This document shows, piece after piece, positions 17,412 through 27,769 of a stretch of DNA of 64,000 bases. Numbering within the stretch: position 1 is the stretch's first letter; every line of letters begins with the position of its first letter. The notes beneath the pieces were generated by a model. The model was not told the DNA's origin. It did no database searches and saw nothing but the letters and a program-made list of their open reading frames with translations. Source of the DNA: Polycladidibacter stylochi (GTDB lineage: Bacteria > Pseudomonadota > Alphaproteobacteria > Rhizobiales > Stappiaceae); assembly GCF_001562055.1 (NCBI RefSeq), contig NZ_LLWE01000041.1, positions 84,994-148,993 on the forward strand, in the 5' to 3' direction. The translations under genes were made by a program, and so were the position numbers.

Positions 17412-20400
17412 TCAAAACCGCATTGCAAGTTTGGCTTTGACCCCTTGGTCTGTGAAACCGGCGGCATAGCTGCCATTGTAGGAAACATCGATTGCAACGT
17501 TCTTTGACAAATCCACTTTAGCCCCTACATTGAGCAATAGGGCGTCTTTGCTCACCGGTGCTCCTGTAACAGAAAATTCATCGCCCCCGGCAAAGGACTG
17601 GCTGGTTACAGGTGTAATGTCGTTAAATGCATGCTGCCAAGCGGCATCTGCTTTTAAACCTGCGGTAAAACCTCCCAAATTTGCCATTGTTTGTAGCCGA
17701 AAACCAACAGACGTAAAGGTTGTGTCCATAGCCTGAGCGTGGGCTAAAAGCGCGGCAGAGCCACCGGTTTCCTCATATGCGTTCGAGGACAAATTAACAT
17801 GCGCGACGTTTACAAAAGGCTCCATAGTGGTTGAGCCGTAACGAAGACCATAGCCGACTTCGCCAAATATCTGGGCGGTTTGCGATTGATAAGAGCTCGC
17901 TAGATCATTGGAAAAACTGCCAAAAGCAACCGCGCGATTTGTATCAATATCGTGCAATGCGTAACTCACACCCGCGCGTAGCCCTAATGCGCCCAGTTTT
18001 GTACCAGCGTAAGCACCAATTTGTACTGTCTCTGTGCTTGCGGATGACGCTCTCTCGCCAACCTTCAAACTGGCGTTATCATGACCCACAAAAAATCCCA
18101 GACGGCCATTTTCGCCTATACGACTATCCCCGCCCATAAAAAAACCATGAATTGAGCGATCAAGCGCCGCACTATTTTCATTAGCAGACCAATTCGCCCA
18201 AGAACCGAACCCCTGCCCCCAAGCAGTAAAGTTATCGCCAATAGTTTTTTCTGTTTGTTCATGCTCAGCGACGTCAGTGTCGTCCATTGCAAAACGCAAA
18301 CGACCAAGCGCTGCATCTCGTGCAAAACGGCTATCTTCAATTAGAGCCGTCTTTATTGAGGCGTGGGCTTCGCCTGAAAGCTGATCAAGGGCTCCTGGTG
18401 CATCTGAATTGGACAGGTTCAAGACTGAATTGAACAAACCTCCGCTGCCAAGGGAGAATGCACCTTCACCTGTCGCGCACTGATTTGCGCTCATGCCCCC
18501 AACACAGAATGTGCTGGATGCCATTTTGGAATTTAGAAAAACGCTGTTGGCATCATAAGAAAGCTCGAAGTCAAGAAAGGCGAATTCATCAGTTGGCGCG
18601 GGTCCGTCAAATGTACCTGACCCACCCCCAGCTGCGTTTATAATCGTATAGCGCGTGTCGGCGGCATAGGTTGACCCGTCGTCGGTTCCATTCTCCGGCT
18701 TAACATGCACCGTGCCACCATTGATTGTCACCGCACCGCTGGCGGCAAGCAGATCATTGTTGATGCCCGCCGCGTTGCCGCCATCGTTCAACTCCACCTC
18801 ATAGGTTGAGAGACTATTGAAAACAAGAGAAGTCGCGTTCAATGTCCCGATGGAGTTTCCAGGCGCAACCACAGCACCTGCATTAACATCGACAGCCCCA
18901 ATAGTCCCCGAGCCGCCAATGCTACCGCCATTGACGGTCACATCACCATTGGAGCCATTAACAAGCAGTTTACCTGCTGACAGAGTTGTGCCGCCTGAAT
19001 AGCTATTGTTGCCCTCGAGAATAAGTGTGCCCAAGTCGGTTTTATTTAGAGAGCCTGCTCCTTTTATGTCAGAGGCGATGGTCGCAGAGAAGTTTGCACC
19101 AGTATTTGTACCATCACCAACACGGACCGAGGTCGCGCCGTTGAGCTTAAGATCGCCACCTTTGACCTGATAGCCATCTGCGGCAAACTGTAGACCTGAT
19201 GAAACCGAGACACCGACGCTATCCACAGTGACAGTCCCTCCAGTGCCTTGAAAAACAAGAGAGCTGTTAGGGTCATAGTCCAGATTTTCGAAGCTGGCGG
19301 AATTGGTCCAATTCTTGCTTGTCGTATTCCATGTGCCTGCGCCGCCATGCACGGTGCCGTTGGCAGCCGAGGTGCCGTTCCAAAACAATAAATCCTGCGT
19401 CGAGGCCAATAGCGACACTGTACCGGGCGTTACAGTGGTGCTCAGAACATAGTCGTAGCCAACCGGGGAAAGCCCGATTGTAAGACCGTTATCTGTAAGG
19501 GCGCCGCCATAGGTGATTAATGAATAAACACCTGCACCAAACGCGTCAGTATCGCTTACATCAAGTGTGCCATCCAACGTCAGATTGCCGCCAACGGTGA
19601 TGAGGTCGCTGTTCACGCCTGCTGTGCCATCGGGTGCGCCAAGGCCAAAAGCGAGCTTCGTGCTTTCGCCCAATACAAGGTTGCCGCCGATCTTCAAAGT
19701 GCCGCTCCCGTTGAAGCCTGGAGAGAGCGTACCATCTGTCGCCTCGACATTGCCGACAGTGCCTGTGCCCCCAAGTGTTCCGCCCGTCAACTTGATTTGC
19801 CCAGGCAGCTCGCCATTAACGATCAGCGCACCACCAGTGATATTCGTCGTACCAGCAAAACTATTGGCCCCACCATAGAATTCACCCACACCGCCGGTCC
19901 AAATCGTTGTGCCCGCTATTTGATTGATTGTGTGGTTAGGTCCCTCACTGGCTAGTACCGATCCGATGTCGACATCGAAAATATAAGCATCATCCGTGTG
20001 ATTGAAATTCAGCTCGCTCTTGGCATACCGAAAATAGATGCTTGGAATATCCAGTATGCCCGGGGCCTGCGCAGCTTCACCTTTCGCAGCGCCAATATTG
20101 ACGGCAAACCGGGCGTTTCGATTATCTCCAAATCTGATCCAATAGGGCGCAGAAAAAGTACCGCCATTCGCAACGGTGAGTGAGCTGTTTCCATAATAGA
20201 AACTCAGCTGACTTAAAGTTGATAGTATAGACCCTTCGCCGGAAACCAGTATTTGGGCTCCTTCCTTCGCTGCTGGACGGCCATCGATGTAATCGCTAGC
20301 ACGAATACTTTTGTTCACAGTCAAGCGCGCACCGTCAAGCACGTATAGCTCACCGCGGGCGATACCGCTACCAACAGAACTACGGTAGCCAAGATTCAAA

Positions 20401-20648
20401 TCGCCGACAATCGTTTTATTTTCTCTGACGCCATGTTCATCCACGCCAGAAACTGTGAGCGTGCCAATCCCCCCGTTACCAATGGTCATATAACTACCGC
20501 CAAAAGAGCCGCGTTTTTTACCGGTAAAGACAACATCTGCCTGACTATTCTGGGGAGTTACCGTCAACGCGCCTGCAATGATTAACATGGCAAGCCTATG
20601 GGAAACTAAGGCTGGTGTGTTTTTGTATGCAAAGATCAAGCGTTGCAT
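17412..20648 (-). CDS. Classical autotransporter (type Va) with beta-helical passenger
   Basis: 1078 residues. A signal peptide (MQRLIFAYK... to about residue 38, NSQADV) leads into a repetitive beta-helix passenger of about 700 residues. It includes autotransporter-associated strand repeats such as TLILEGNNSYSGGTTLSAGKL. The C-terminal autotransporter barrel occupies about the last 280 residues and ends in MRF with the terminal aromatic residue of outer-membrane proteins. The passenger is glycine-, threonine- and asparagine-rich with no protease motif. A surface adhesin or biofilm role is the usual family inference; the ligand cannot be predicted. Confidence 0.92.
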   Translation of the reverse strand: MQRLIFAYKNTPALVSHRLAMLIIAGALTVTPQNSQADVVFTGKKRGSFGGSYMTIGNGGIGTLTVSGVDEHGVRENKTIVGDLNLGYRSSVGSGIARGELYVLDGARLTVNKSIRASDYIDGRPAAKEGAQILVSGEGSILSTLSQLSFYYGNSSLTVANGGTFSAPYWIRFGDNRNARFAVNIGAAKGEAAQAPGILDIPSIYFRYAKSELNFNHTDDAYIFDVDIGSVLASEGPNHTINQIAGTTIWTGGVGEFYGGANSFAGTTNITGGALIVNGELPGQIKLTGGTLGGTGTVGNVEATDGTLSPGFNGSGTLKIGGNLVLGESTKLAFGLGAPDGTAGVNSDLITVGGNLTLDGTLDVSDTDAFGAGVYSLITYGGALTDNGLTIGLSPVGYDYVLSTTVTPGTVSLLASTQDLLFWNGTSAANGTVHGGAGTWNTTSKNWTNSASFENLDYDPNSSLVFQGTGGTVTVDSVGVSVSSGLQFAADGYQVKGGDLKLNGATSVRVGDGTNTGANFSATIASDIKGAGSLNKTDLGTLILEGNNSYSGGTTLSAGKLLVNGSNGDVTVNGGSIGGSGTIGAVDVNAGAVVAPGNSIGTLNATSLVFNSLSTYEVELNDGGNAAGINNDLLAASGAVTINGGTVHVKPENGTDDGSTYAADTRYTIINAAGGGSGTFDGPAPTDEFAFLDFELSYDANSVFLNSKMASSTFCVGGMSANQCATGEGAFSLGSGGLFNSVLNLSNSDAPGALDQLSGEAHASIKTALIEDSRFARDAALGRLRFAMDDTDVAEHEQTEKTIGDNFTAWGQGFGSWANWSANENSAALDRSIHGFFMGGDSRIGENGRLGFFVGHDNASLKVGERASSASTETVQIGAYAGTKLGALGLRAGVSYALHDIDTNRAVAFGSFSNDLASSYQSQTAQIFGEVGYGLRYGSTTMEPFVNVAHVNLSSNAYEETGGSAALLAHAQAMDTTFTSVGFRLQTMANLGGFTAGLKADAAWQHAFNDITPVTSQSFAGGDEFSVTGAPVSKDALLLNVGAKVDLSKNVAIDVSYNGSYAAGFTDQGVKAKLAMRF

Positions 20649-21246
20649 CTGCGTCTATCCCTAACTATCAACGACAAGCTTTGTTTTGCCATCAATAACC
20701 TCGGCAAACGCAAAACGGCTATTCGCCGTAATTCCTAAAAAAGCTAGAATTAACAAATAGATAATCGACGTTGAGTTAAGAAGTTTTGCCTTTTTGATTA
20801 AACATAATCTATTATTCTTCTTAGGCATAAATACCTCGTTATTCTTAAAAGCAGCTCAATTTTGTGGGATTGAAATTTTGTGTTTTAAAAACTGCTCCGC
20901 GGTACATAATCATATTTATGTACGCTACATTACGTTAAGTAATTTAACAACGATACATGATGAATCTAATTAATACTTTAGTATGAAATGAAGACTGACT
21001 ATCGCTTTTTAAGAATAAATACAGAGCCTTAAGCCAAGGCACTGTCTGTTGGTAATTGCCAAGGGCAAAAGACACTGGCAGAGCGCATAGTTATGCGCAC
21101 TGCACCGAAAAACCGCACACTATGATATCTCCCCTTAAAGAAGTTAAAGCAGCTTGCTATTACATTTAAGCACTCAAACTGCTTTAACTTCTTATTTTGG
21201 CGCATATTCTTACCCGAAAACCGCTAGCACTTTTCGGGATTACGCT
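20649..21246. other. Intergenic region upstream of the autotransporter, with a perfect 15-bp inverted repeat
   Basis: About 600 bp without a gene. The minus-strand half should carry the autotransporter promoter. A perfect inverted repeat AAGAAGTTAAAGCAG (21138-21152) and CTGCTTTAACTTCTT (21179-21193) encloses a 26-nt loop, 54 bp beyond the end of the exonuclease gene. It may be a terminator-like or small-RNA structure. Nothing else is recognised. Confidence 0.5.
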
Positions 21247-22659
21247 CTAGTTCATATCTTTTAAAAGGCGGCCATACTTGCGGGTTTGTTCAATAACTTT
21301 TTCGAGTGTGTCATAACCGCGAGATTGCAAAATAGGCAAAAGCTTGCATAGTGCTTCACCAGTCGCCAGCGCATCGCCCAAAGCAGTATGGCGTACCTCT
21401 TCGGCGATAGTAATGCCCAAGCGTTGGCAAAGGGCATCCAGCGTATGTTCTTGCTCTGCCCCGAAAACCACAGCCGATAGCAAAACACTATCTAAAATGG
21501 GATGGTCCCATTGATCGCCGGAAATCTTGGCGTAGCGGTTCACGAAAGCCATATCAAAAGGTGCATTATGCGCAACAATCACCGCATCGCGGGCAAAACC
21601 ATGCAGCAAGCTCGTGGCCGTAACACAATCGGGCGCTCCAATAACCATCAGGTCGCTAATACCATGCACTTTGGTAGAGGATGGCGGAATAGGACGCCCC
21701 GGATTAACCAGTAAATCCAGTTCTTCACCGGGTATAATTCGCCCGCCCACCACACGTACGGCACCAATTTGCACGATATCGTCTTTGCTGGGCATCAACC
21801 CTGTGGTTTCACTATCAAACACCATAAAGCTCAGCTCTCTTAACGGGCGCTGATACAACGCTTTTTCTGTGCCGGTTTGTAATGCCGAAAAGTCATAGAT
21901 AAGCCCACGGGATTCACTGGGCTTCAATGTGGTTGTGGCTTCATCGATTAAAATCATATAACCCGCCGCATCGCCCAATTTTTTAAGCCGCAATTGAAAA
22001 CTCATCTCGCAACCAACACCAGCAACCTGCGCAACTGTTTCGCTTTTGTGAGGACCCAATGTCATCAGTGCAGGCCGTAATTGCTCTTCTTCAAAATAAT
22101 CAAATATCGATGCGGCCAGCCGCGGGACATGAACTAGCCCCAAGACAGTTGCCGCCTGACCATCATACAACGAAATTTTAAAATTCGGTCCAAGTAAAAC
22201 AATAGCTAGCGGAATTTCCGAGAGCAAAAGCGCCAGCTGTGAGCGCTCTTCCCTTATCCTTGCTTTATCATCAGCCGATGCGCTTTCACTGCCCGTTTGC
22301 ATTTGAAAAAAACGCCCTGTTGCCGCTATGGCAGCAGGGGCAATATCGCCAAGGTATTTCGCCGCCCCTAGGTCAATTTCCACATCAACATCTGCATGGG
22401 TACGGGTTCGTATGGCCGAAGAAATGTGTTGTAGGGGTTTTGCCACGTTCTCGTCGAACAACAGCCATATAACAACACTTACCGCTAACAGTCCGAAACC
22501 GGCAATAATGCCTGCCTGTAAAAAGCCGGTCAGCAAACCATCTGCAAGCGCTTTGGTATAACCAACATATAGCGCACCGCCAACAATACAAAGGCTTGCA
22601 ACAGCGACCGCGGAAAACAAAAGAAATATACGTAGACGCAGGCCGAGTTTAACAATCAT
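21247..22659 (-). CDS. Membrane-anchored DnaQ-family 3'-5' exonuclease
   Basis: 470 residues. Two membrane helices (about 8-30 and 40-65) are followed by a HAMP-like stretch and a PAS-like middle domain, an arrangement resembling a sensor kinase. The C-terminus is a DEDDh exonuclease instead of a kinase: FDSETTG near 281-287, AHNAPFDMAF near 365, and HTALGDALATGE near 427-438. All four acidic residues and the His are visible. Genes like this sit beside symporter and DUF294 genes in many proteobacteria. It overlaps the next gene by one base and is probably cotranscribed. The substrate is unknown. Confidence 0.85.
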   Translation of the reverse strand: MIVKLGLRLRIFLLFSAVAVASLCIVGGALYVGYTKALADGLLTGFLQAGIIAGFGLLAVSVVIWLLFDENVAKPLQHISSAIRTRTHADVDVEIDLGAAKYLGDIAPAAIAATGRFFQMQTGSESASADDKARIREERSQLALLLSEIPLAIVLLGPNFKISLYDGQAATVLGLVHVPRLAASIFDYFEEEQLRPALMTLGPHKSETVAQVAGVGCEMSFQLRLKKLGDAAGYMILIDEATTTLKPSESRGLIYDFSALQTGTEKALYQRPLRELSFMVFDSETTGLMPSKDDIVQIGAVRVVGGRIIPGEELDLLVNPGRPIPPSSTKVHGISDLMVIGAPDCVTATSLLHGFARDAVIVAHNAPFDMAFVNRYAKISGDQWDHPILDSVLLSAVVFGAEQEHTLDALCQRLGITIAEEVRHTALGDALATGEALCKLLPILQSRGYDTLEKVIEQTRKYGRLLKDMN

Positions 22660-23180
22660 TAGCCTGCTCCGCAGACCGCTTCAATTATCGGGTCGTTTGC
22701 CGGAGCTTTAACCCAGTCCACGCCTTTTATTGTGCCATCATTTTCAAAAGTAATCGCATCACTTAACGCCGCCCGTTGCCCGCTGGCGCAATCTGTGGCG
22801 ATTGGCAGCTTGTTTAATGGCGCCCACCGGCCAAAGAAGTAAGCTTGTGCAATGCGCAAGTCCGGCTGTGCTGAATGATGCTGAATAGTTGCTTGGTCGA
22901 TGGCCACAAACCGCTCAACAAAAGGCTTTACATAGGTCCAAGGCCGGTAAATTGCTTGACTCTCAATGGTTTGGGCAACCACGAGCCCTTCAGGAAGGCT
23001 CGCTTTTGTACGCGAGTACCAACCGTATTCGCTGGAGATTGTCGCCAGCAACATGGCCACCCCCGCCGCAACAGGTGCAAGCCAGCGCGGCAGCCGCCCC
23101 TTTAAAAGGTGGTTGAGTAAAAACACAAGGCCAGCGCCCGCAACACCGGCAACAAAGGTGGCGATTAATTCGATAAACAT
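22659..23180 (-). CDS. Small inner-membrane protein of the symporter cluster, unknown function
   Basis: 173 residues with two N-terminal membrane helices (about 2-24 and 34-50), then an extracytoplasmic domain with a YRPWTYVKPFVERF stretch and one Cys pair (C135 and the C-terminal CGAG). It lies between the exonuclease and the DUF294 gene and keeps that place in related clusters, so a shared role is likely. I recognise no enzymatic motif. Confidence 0.75.
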   Translation of the reverse strand: MFIELIATFVAGVAGAGLVFLLNHLLKGRLPRWLAPVAAGVAMLLATISSEYGWYSRTKASLPEGLVVAQTIESQAIYRPWTYVKPFVERFVAIDQATIQHHSAQPDLRIAQAYFFGRWAPLNKLPIATDCASGQRAALSDAITFENDGTIKGVDWVKAPANDPIIEAVCGAG

Positions 23181-23239
23181 TTCTCTCTCCCAAGGTCTGC
23201 CAGTCTTATTTGCGAACTGGTGTGACCCAAACTATTCCA

Positions 23240-25069
23240 TTAGCTCAGCATACCACGGCCTTGGCCAACAGCTGATTGCATTGTTTTCACCACCACAAAA
23301 GCATCACGTAGATGTGAGCGTTCAAAATCTGAAAGCGTGGACGGCTCCAGGAAATTATCGGGTGCCATCCCCTGACGTACCAGCGCGGCTTGATGCTGCA
23401 AGCGGGTTTCAGCAATCAAATCATAGGCATCTAACAAGTCCCCTGCCCCGGATTTGCTGAGCTGGCCACTGGCGCGTGCTTCCTCTAGCCGTGCCCGCGT
23501 GTTCACTGCCGTAATTTGCCCTTGCAAGGTGTAGATACGTGCCAAATCCACCACCGGCACCACACCATTATGCTTCATATCCAGCGCGTTTTTATGCTCT
23601 CCCGAGCGAATAGTCGCCAAACCGCGCAGTAGGCTGAGCGGCGGCGTATGCTTGAGCGAGTTGCTGGTCATATGCGCCACAAAAATCGAGTTCTTACTGG
23701 CTGCTTGCAAGGTATGCGCCTGTAAATTGGCAAAAAGCGTTTCATCGCCACCAATTGGTCGCAAGTCAAACATCACTGAAGCAAGCATTTGCGCCATGGG
23801 ATCGGGCTTGGCGATCCAGCCCTCAAAGTAACTTTTCCAAACTCTGAGCGGCTGGCACCAACGCGCGTTGGTGGCCATCATATCCCCCGGACAATACACA
23901 TAACCTGCCGTATTCAGGCCATCACAAACAAACTTCGCCAGCTGAGCAAAATAACCGGCTCTTTGTTCCTCGCTCACATCATCATGCAAAAACAAGCAAT
24001 TATCCTGATCGCTCACCCCAGTTTGCTCGCGCCGCCCCTGTGAGCCGCAGGCAAGCCAAAGGTAGGGTACAGGTGCTGGCCCCAGTGCTTCGTGAGCCAG
24101 TGCCAGCAAGCGCCGGGTGGTGGCATCGGCAATATCGGTAATCAACCGGGTGACGATTTCATGGCGGCTTCCACCAGCTACCAATTGCACCAATAGGCCC
24201 GGAATACGCGCCGTTGCCTGTGCAATTTCTTGCGCATCCTTTGCCTTGGCAATCTGGCTGACCAGCTCTGCCGAGCTAACCGCTTGAAAGCGGGTGAGAT
24301 CGGTTTGCGTAACAATGCCCAACAAGCGACCGCTCTCAACAATCGGCACATGGCCAATATGCTTTTCCATCATCAAATGCAGCACATCCGAGCCAATGGC
24401 CGAGGGGTCAAGGGTCAGTGGACCAGGCGTCATCACCGCATCCACCAATGTTTGCGCCCCCATATCTTCGGCGACCACTTTGAAGGTAAGGTCGCGCAAG
24501 GTGAGAATACCTGTCAGCGCACCGTCAGTATCTGTCACACACAACGAGGAAACTTTCGAATCGCGCATCTTTTGCGCTGCACTCAAGACGCTGTCTTGTG
24601 CTGAACAGGTCAGTGGGTTGGCCGCCATCAAACTGTCAATGGTAATTGCGGCAAGGTCGTTACCTTGCGAAGGGGCTTTATAGCTACGGTCAAAAAAGCG
24701 GGCAAATGTCGGGTGATTGCGCAAGAGCTGGGTGAAAACAGAAGCCGGGACAACAAGCAGTGTTGCCGCCTCGCTGGCCTTGGCCGCCGTTACGGCCTTG
24801 CCGTCTTGCAACAGGCCACGCTCACCAAAGGAATTACGCGGTCCCAAGCGACTGAGCAGTGCGCCGTTATCATCGCTAATCTCTACAGTTCCGCGGAAAA
24901 CAATAAACAAACCGGGCAAATCGGCCCCATGCTGGTAGATATCAGCATTGTCACTCACATCCCATGTTTCGATTTGCGCGGCCAAGCCCTCTAATTCAGC
25001 AAGCTTAAGCGTATCGTATGGATGAACCGACTGTAAAAAACCAAGAATGTCAGCAGGATTAAGCGACAT
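23240..25069 (-). CDS. cNMP-binding / CBS / DUF294 putative nucleotidyltransferase
   Basis: 609 residues. A cyclic-nucleotide-binding fold (about 1-130, GLFIVFRGTVEISD) is followed by two CBS domains (about 145-270) that usually bind adenosyl ligands. A DUF294 nucleotidyltransferase core follows with the GSQGRREQTGVSDQDN signature near 349-364, then a DUF294 C-terminal helical domain. The family is related to the GlnD/KNTase type and is believed to sense nucleotides and control the adjacent transport genes. The catalytic G-S...D-x-D motif is intact. It lies 60 bp downstream of the small membrane protein's start. Confidence 0.9.
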   Translation of the reverse strand: MSLNPADILGFLQSVHPYDTLKLAELEGLAAQIETWDVSDNADIYQHGADLPGLFIVFRGTVEISDDNGALLSRLGPRNSFGERGLLQDGKAVTAAKASEAATLLVVPASVFTQLLRNHPTFARFFDRSYKAPSQGNDLAAITIDSLMAANPLTCSAQDSVLSAAQKMRDSKVSSLCVTDTDGALTGILTLRDLTFKVVAEDMGAQTLVDAVMTPGPLTLDPSAIGSDVLHLMMEKHIGHVPIVESGRLLGIVTQTDLTRFQAVSSAELVSQIAKAKDAQEIAQATARIPGLLVQLVAGGSRHEIVTRLITDIADATTRRLLALAHEALGPAPVPYLWLACGSQGRREQTGVSDQDNCLFLHDDVSEEQRAGYFAQLAKFVCDGLNTAGYVYCPGDMMATNARWCQPLRVWKSYFEGWIAKPDPMAQMLASVMFDLRPIGGDETLFANLQAHTLQAASKNSIFVAHMTSNSLKHTPPLSLLRGLATIRSGEHKNALDMKHNGVVPVVDLARIYTLQGQITAVNTRARLEEARASGQLSKSGAGDLLDAYDLIAETRLQHQAALVRQGMAPDNFLEPSTLSDFERSHLRDAFVVVKTMQSAVGQGRGMLS

Positions 25070-25168
25070 GGGAACCCCTCCCCCGAGAAGGAAGTGCCCT
25101 GCCCGGTTTTGCCGGACAGGACACGCTAGAATACAGCGGGAATGCGAAGCAGCATCCCCGCAGTTTTA

Positions 25169-26956
25169 TTAGTGGTCTTGTGCGACACCAGCACCGCGTG
25201 GAATACGCACACTTTCAACAAGGTCCTTAATGGATTCAGGTGTTGCTTTGGTCATGCTTGCCACAATGTAGGCAACAGCAAAGTTCACCATTGCACCAAC
25301 TGCACCAAACGAGGTGGACTTGATGGTACCCAGCAGCGGATCTGCATCTGTGAAGCTGTTGGTTCCAGGAATGAAGAGCCAGCCTTTATGCAAGAAGATG
25401 TAGATCAAGGTGACTGTCAAACCAGCCAGCATGCCCCATACTGCACCGCTATTGTTGATGCGGGTTGAGAAAATACCCATCATCAGCGCCGGGAAGATAG
25501 AAGCCGCCGCGAGGCCAAACGCCAGTGCCACCGTTTGCGCCGCGAATCCAGGAGGATTAAGGCCCAAATAGGTTGCAACGATAATCGCCACAGCCATGGC
25601 AACACGCGCCCACATCAACTCGCCTTTTTCCGAAATGGTCGGTTTAATAGCACCTTTAATCAAGTCGTGGCTCACCGCAGAGGAAATCGCCAATAGCAGA
25701 CCCGCAGCCGTTGACAGCGCCGCAGCCAAACCACCAGCTGCAACCAGACCAATCACCCAACCTGGCAGGTTGGCAATTTCCGGGTTGGCCAGCACAAGGA
25801 TATCGCGGTTGAACTTGGTCAGCTCGTTACCACTCCAGCCCTTTTCAGCGGCCATAGTTTGCATGTCGGCGTTTTTATCGTTGTAGTACTGGATTTTGCC
25901 ATCGCCGTTCTTGTCTTCCCAATTCAACAAGCCGGTTTGCTGCCAAGTGTCCATCCAGTCATACTTCGGATCATTCTGGATTTGCTCAACAGTTACAGCA
26001 CCACCCTGAACGCCGCCGTTTGGCCACATCATCTCGGTAATGTTAAGGCGTGCCATGGCACCAACTGCAGGCGCAGTAATGTAAAGCAGCGCAATAAATA
26101 CCAATGCCCAACCGGCAGACCAACGCGCATCAGACACTTTAGGAACAGTGAAGAAGCGCATAATCACGTGTGGCAGACCAGCAGTACCAATCATCAAGGA
26201 GAGCGTGAACAACACCATATTTGTGATATCAAGGTGATTCTCGGTGTAAGACGCAAAGCCCAGCTCGGTCACGATTTGGTCAAGCTTTGTTAGCAAAGGT
26301 TCACCAGAAGCAACGTGATCACCAAACAGGCCGAGACCCGGAATAGGGTTGCCGGTAAGCTGCATGGAAATAAAGATTGCCGGAATGGTGTAAGCGGTAA
26401 TCAGCACCACGTACTGGGCAACCTGCGTGTAGGTAACGCCTTTCATGCCGCCAAACACCGCATAGGCAAACACCACACAAGCACCGATAAGCAAACCGGT
26501 TGTGTTATCAACCTCCAGGAAGCGGCCGAAAGCCACGCCCACGCCGGTCATCTGACCGATAACATATGTGGTAGAGGCCACAATCAAACACATCACGGCC
26601 ACAATGCGTGCGGTTTGGCTGTAAAAGCGGTCACCGATAAACTCGGAAACGGTGAACTTGCCGAATTTACGCAAATAAGGCGCAAGCAGCAATGCCAGCA
26701 GCACGTAACCGCCGGTCCAGCCCATCAGGAATGATGAGTTGTCATAGCCGGTAAAGGCGATCAAGCCCGCCATGGAAATAAAGGAGGCTGCAGACATCCA
26801 GTCGGCGGCTGTAGCCATACCGTTGGTAACAGGATGCACGCCGCGACCCGCCGCATAAAACTCGGAGGTAGAGCCCGCTCGAGCCCAAATTGCGATGCCG
26901 ATGTAAAGCGCAAATGAAGCACCAACAAACAGCAGGTTAATGGTAAATTGATCCAT
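25169..26956 (-). CDS. Sodium:solute symporter, ActP-like VC_2705 subfamily
   Basis: 595 residues with about 13 membrane helices typical of the SSS family, starting with an extracytoplasmic N-terminus (MDQFTINLLFVGASF). It has an extended hydrophilic loop (about 335-385, MDTWQQTGLLNWEDKNGDGKIQ) found in the VC_2705 subfamily. The family transports short organic acids such as acetate with Na+. It is cotranscribed with the small DUF4212 subunit 13 bases upstream. The EF-hand-like DKNGDGKIQ in the loop suggests calcium binding. Confidence 0.93.
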   Translation of the reverse strand: MDQFTINLLFVGASFALYIGIAIWARAGSTSEFYAAGRGVHPVTNGMATAADWMSAASFISMAGLIAFTGYDNSSFLMGWTGGYVLLALLLAPYLRKFGKFTVSEFIGDRFYSQTARIVAVMCLIVASTTYVIGQMTGVGVAFGRFLEVDNTTGLLIGACVVFAYAVFGGMKGVTYTQVAQYVVLITAYTIPAIFISMQLTGNPIPGLGLFGDHVASGEPLLTKLDQIVTELGFASYTENHLDITNMVLFTLSLMIGTAGLPHVIMRFFTVPKVSDARWSAGWALVFIALLYITAPAVGAMARLNITEMMWPNGGVQGGAVTVEQIQNDPKYDWMDTWQQTGLLNWEDKNGDGKIQYYNDKNADMQTMAAEKGWSGNELTKFNRDILVLANPEIANLPGWVIGLVAAGGLAAALSTAAGLLLAISSAVSHDLIKGAIKPTISEKGELMWARVAMAVAIIVATYLGLNPPGFAAQTVALAFGLAAASIFPALMMGIFSTRINNSGAVWGMLAGLTVTLIYIFLHKGWLFIPGTNSFTDADPLLGTIKSTSFGAVGAMVNFAVAYIVASMTKATPESIKDLVESVRIPRGAGVAQDH

Positions 26957-26969
26957 ATTTCAAACGCCC

Positions 26970-27230
26970 TTATTCTTCATCAACGCCGTGTTCACGGTCC
27001 AAGCGGTTCATGTACCAAGCATAGAAAAAAATGATCGCTAGAAAGACGATGATGGATCCTTGCTGGGCAAACCAGAAGCCAAGGTCGGTACCGCCGACAG
27101 CAATGCCACTAAGCATTGGACGCATCAAAATACCGAAGCCGAACGAAACCAGCGCCCAAATAATGAGGCTGATTGAAATAATGCGCATATTGGCAGACCA
27201 ATAAGCGTTGTTGGATGATTTTTCGGACAT
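26970..27230 (-). CDS. DUF4212 small subunit of the sodium:solute symporter
   Basis: 86 residues with two membrane helices (about 17-38 and 52-72) and a charged tail NRLDREHGVDEE. This is the putative symporter small subunit that always precedes VC_2705-type symporters. The start at 27230 (MSEKSSNNAYW) is preferred over 27308 because GGGAGGAAAA immediately precedes it. Confidence 0.92.
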   Translation of the reverse strand: MSEKSSNNAYWSANMRIISISLIIWALVSFGFGILMRPMLSGIAVGGTDLGFWFAQQGSIIVFLAIIFFYAWYMNRLDREHGVDEE

Positions 27231-27696
27231 TTTTCCTCCCATATAGCCCGGATCAACTAAAACTATTGCCTGACATTCGTGCACCGAAGAGCACGAATGA
27301 ATAGTCAAAGGGGCAAGCGCTCCCAGCCTGCCGTGAAGTTGTGAGGGCTACGCCTTTCAATAATCTCAAACCAGCCAGCGCAATGCTTTATTACGCTAGA
27401 GCAAGCTCAACGCGCGTTTGCACAGGCCAAGAGATGCTTTGAAAGACTTGCTGATAAACAAAAGGCTATATCAAATAGCTTTTTCTGCGATATGCGCGCC
27501 AAAACGATTTGATTGTCTTGTGTCATCTGTCTTGCCCTCAGATATACTAGTGTCAAAGAGCAGTGTGATATGACTTGTACAGCTTGTACAAGCCTACTTA
27601 CGTAGGAAATACTTATGTATAAGCCCGCATACACTAAGGAACCAGCAGGCTTAAACGTCTTATCAAAGCTAAAAGATTGCTTCGTAAAGCTCTTAA
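27231..27696. other. Intergenic stretch before the left duplicated segment
   Basis: 466 bp carrying the presumed promoter of the symporter operon at its left edge. It contains no credible gene. The minus-strand reading frame across 27407-27781 is an artefact of the duplicated downstream region of the gene at 57230-59932. Confidence 0.4.
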
Positions 27697-27739
27697 TTTG
27701 CAGCAAGCAACCTATGCGGGCATAAGATTTAACACGAAA

Positions 27740-27769
27740 AGTGGTGATGGCGGGTAAGCCATCACCACT
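27740..27769 (-). terminator. Terminator hairpin in the left repeat copy
   Basis: A perfect 12-bp stem, AGTGGTGATGGC / GCCATCACCACT with a 6-nt loop, followed on the minus strand by TTTTCG. It is identical to the hairpin at 57146-57175, which follows the full-length gene. Confidence 0.7.
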
